Shown one piece after another: positions 5,282 to 5,325 of a stretch of 5,325 nt of DNA. The stretch's first letter is position 1; the number at the start of each line of letters is the position of its first letter. The notes beneath the pieces are model-generated. The model did no database searches. It saw nothing but the letters and a program-made list of their open reading frames with translations, and was not told the origin of the DNA. Source of the DNA: Nitrospirae bacterium RIFCSPLOW2_12_42_9. Its GTDB lineage: Bacteria > Nitrospirota > 9FT-COMBO-42-15 > HDB-SIOI813. The DNA lies in NCBI GenBank assembly GCA_001805205.1, contig MHER01000180.1, positions 622 to 5,946 on the forward strand, given 5' to 3'. The translations under genes were made by a program, and so were the position numbers.

Positions 5282-5325
5282 GTCTACGCCCATTTTCATT
5301 GTCCTTTGTGTTAACATGTAACATG

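Noticed and set aside
5264..5323. A - strand frame open from the right edge and ending with TAG inside the repeat, possibly the end of the gene upstream of proC.
   Set aside because: It is only 19 codons, shows no family match (including the YggS C-terminus expected from common gene order), and cannot be judged without the flanking sequence.
5193..5324. N-terminal extension of ProC by 44 residues to an ATG at 5324.
   Set aside because: The extension is encoded through the REP-like repeat, has no ProC homology and lies upstream of the natural start with its own SD at 5207-5200.

Overview
This is an AT-rich (about 40% GC by eye), gene-dense bacterial chromosome segment. It holds two convergent operons. 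The + strand operon (113-2708) has five genes. The - strand operon (5192-2715) has three. Their stop codons are only 6 nt apart (2709-2714). SD sequences, GTG and TTG starts, and a membrane-anchored penicillin-binding protein show a bacterium that makes peptidoglycan. No gene gives a firm lineage. A Nitrospirota- or Desulfobacterota-like Gram-negative is a guess from gene content and style. I saw no tRNA, rRNA, CRISPR array, insertion sequence or phage gene.

Left part, + strand. After a 112-nt leader with a weak promoter candidate and two short perfect palindromes come: a 71-aa acidic protein with four cysteines (113-328); a 118-aa helical protein of unknown function starting at TTG (344-700); a 326-aa membrane-bound metal-dependent hydrolase of the YdjM/DUF457 family (715-1695); a 117-aa RelE/ParE-fold toxin-like protein that overlaps the hydrolase by 14 nt (1682-2035); and a 219-aa DUF599 membrane protein (2049-2708). 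Spacing and overlap indicate one transcript. Its purpose is unknown. No antitoxin-like gene accompanies the RelE-like protein.

Right part, - strand. proC (pyrroline-5-carboxylate reductase, last step of proline synthesis; true start GTG at 5192) abuts yggT (4373-4080, small two-helix membrane protein), with no base between stop and start. After a 57-nt gap comes a compact penicillin-binding transpeptidase (4022-2715) with intact SxxK, SxN and KTG motifs but no room for the usual class B pedestal domain. proC next to yggT is a widely conserved arrangement. The transpeptidase links this operon to cell-wall synthesis.

The right edge (5193-5325) is non-coding as far as I can tell. It carries a REP-like pair of inverted 26-bp palindromic units just upstream of the proC ribosome binding site. 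The most interesting items are the orphan RelE-like protein inside a membrane-protein operon, the unexplained small cysteine protein at the head of that operon, the pedestal-less transpeptidase, and the REP pair. Nothing here is clearly a new defence or mobile system.
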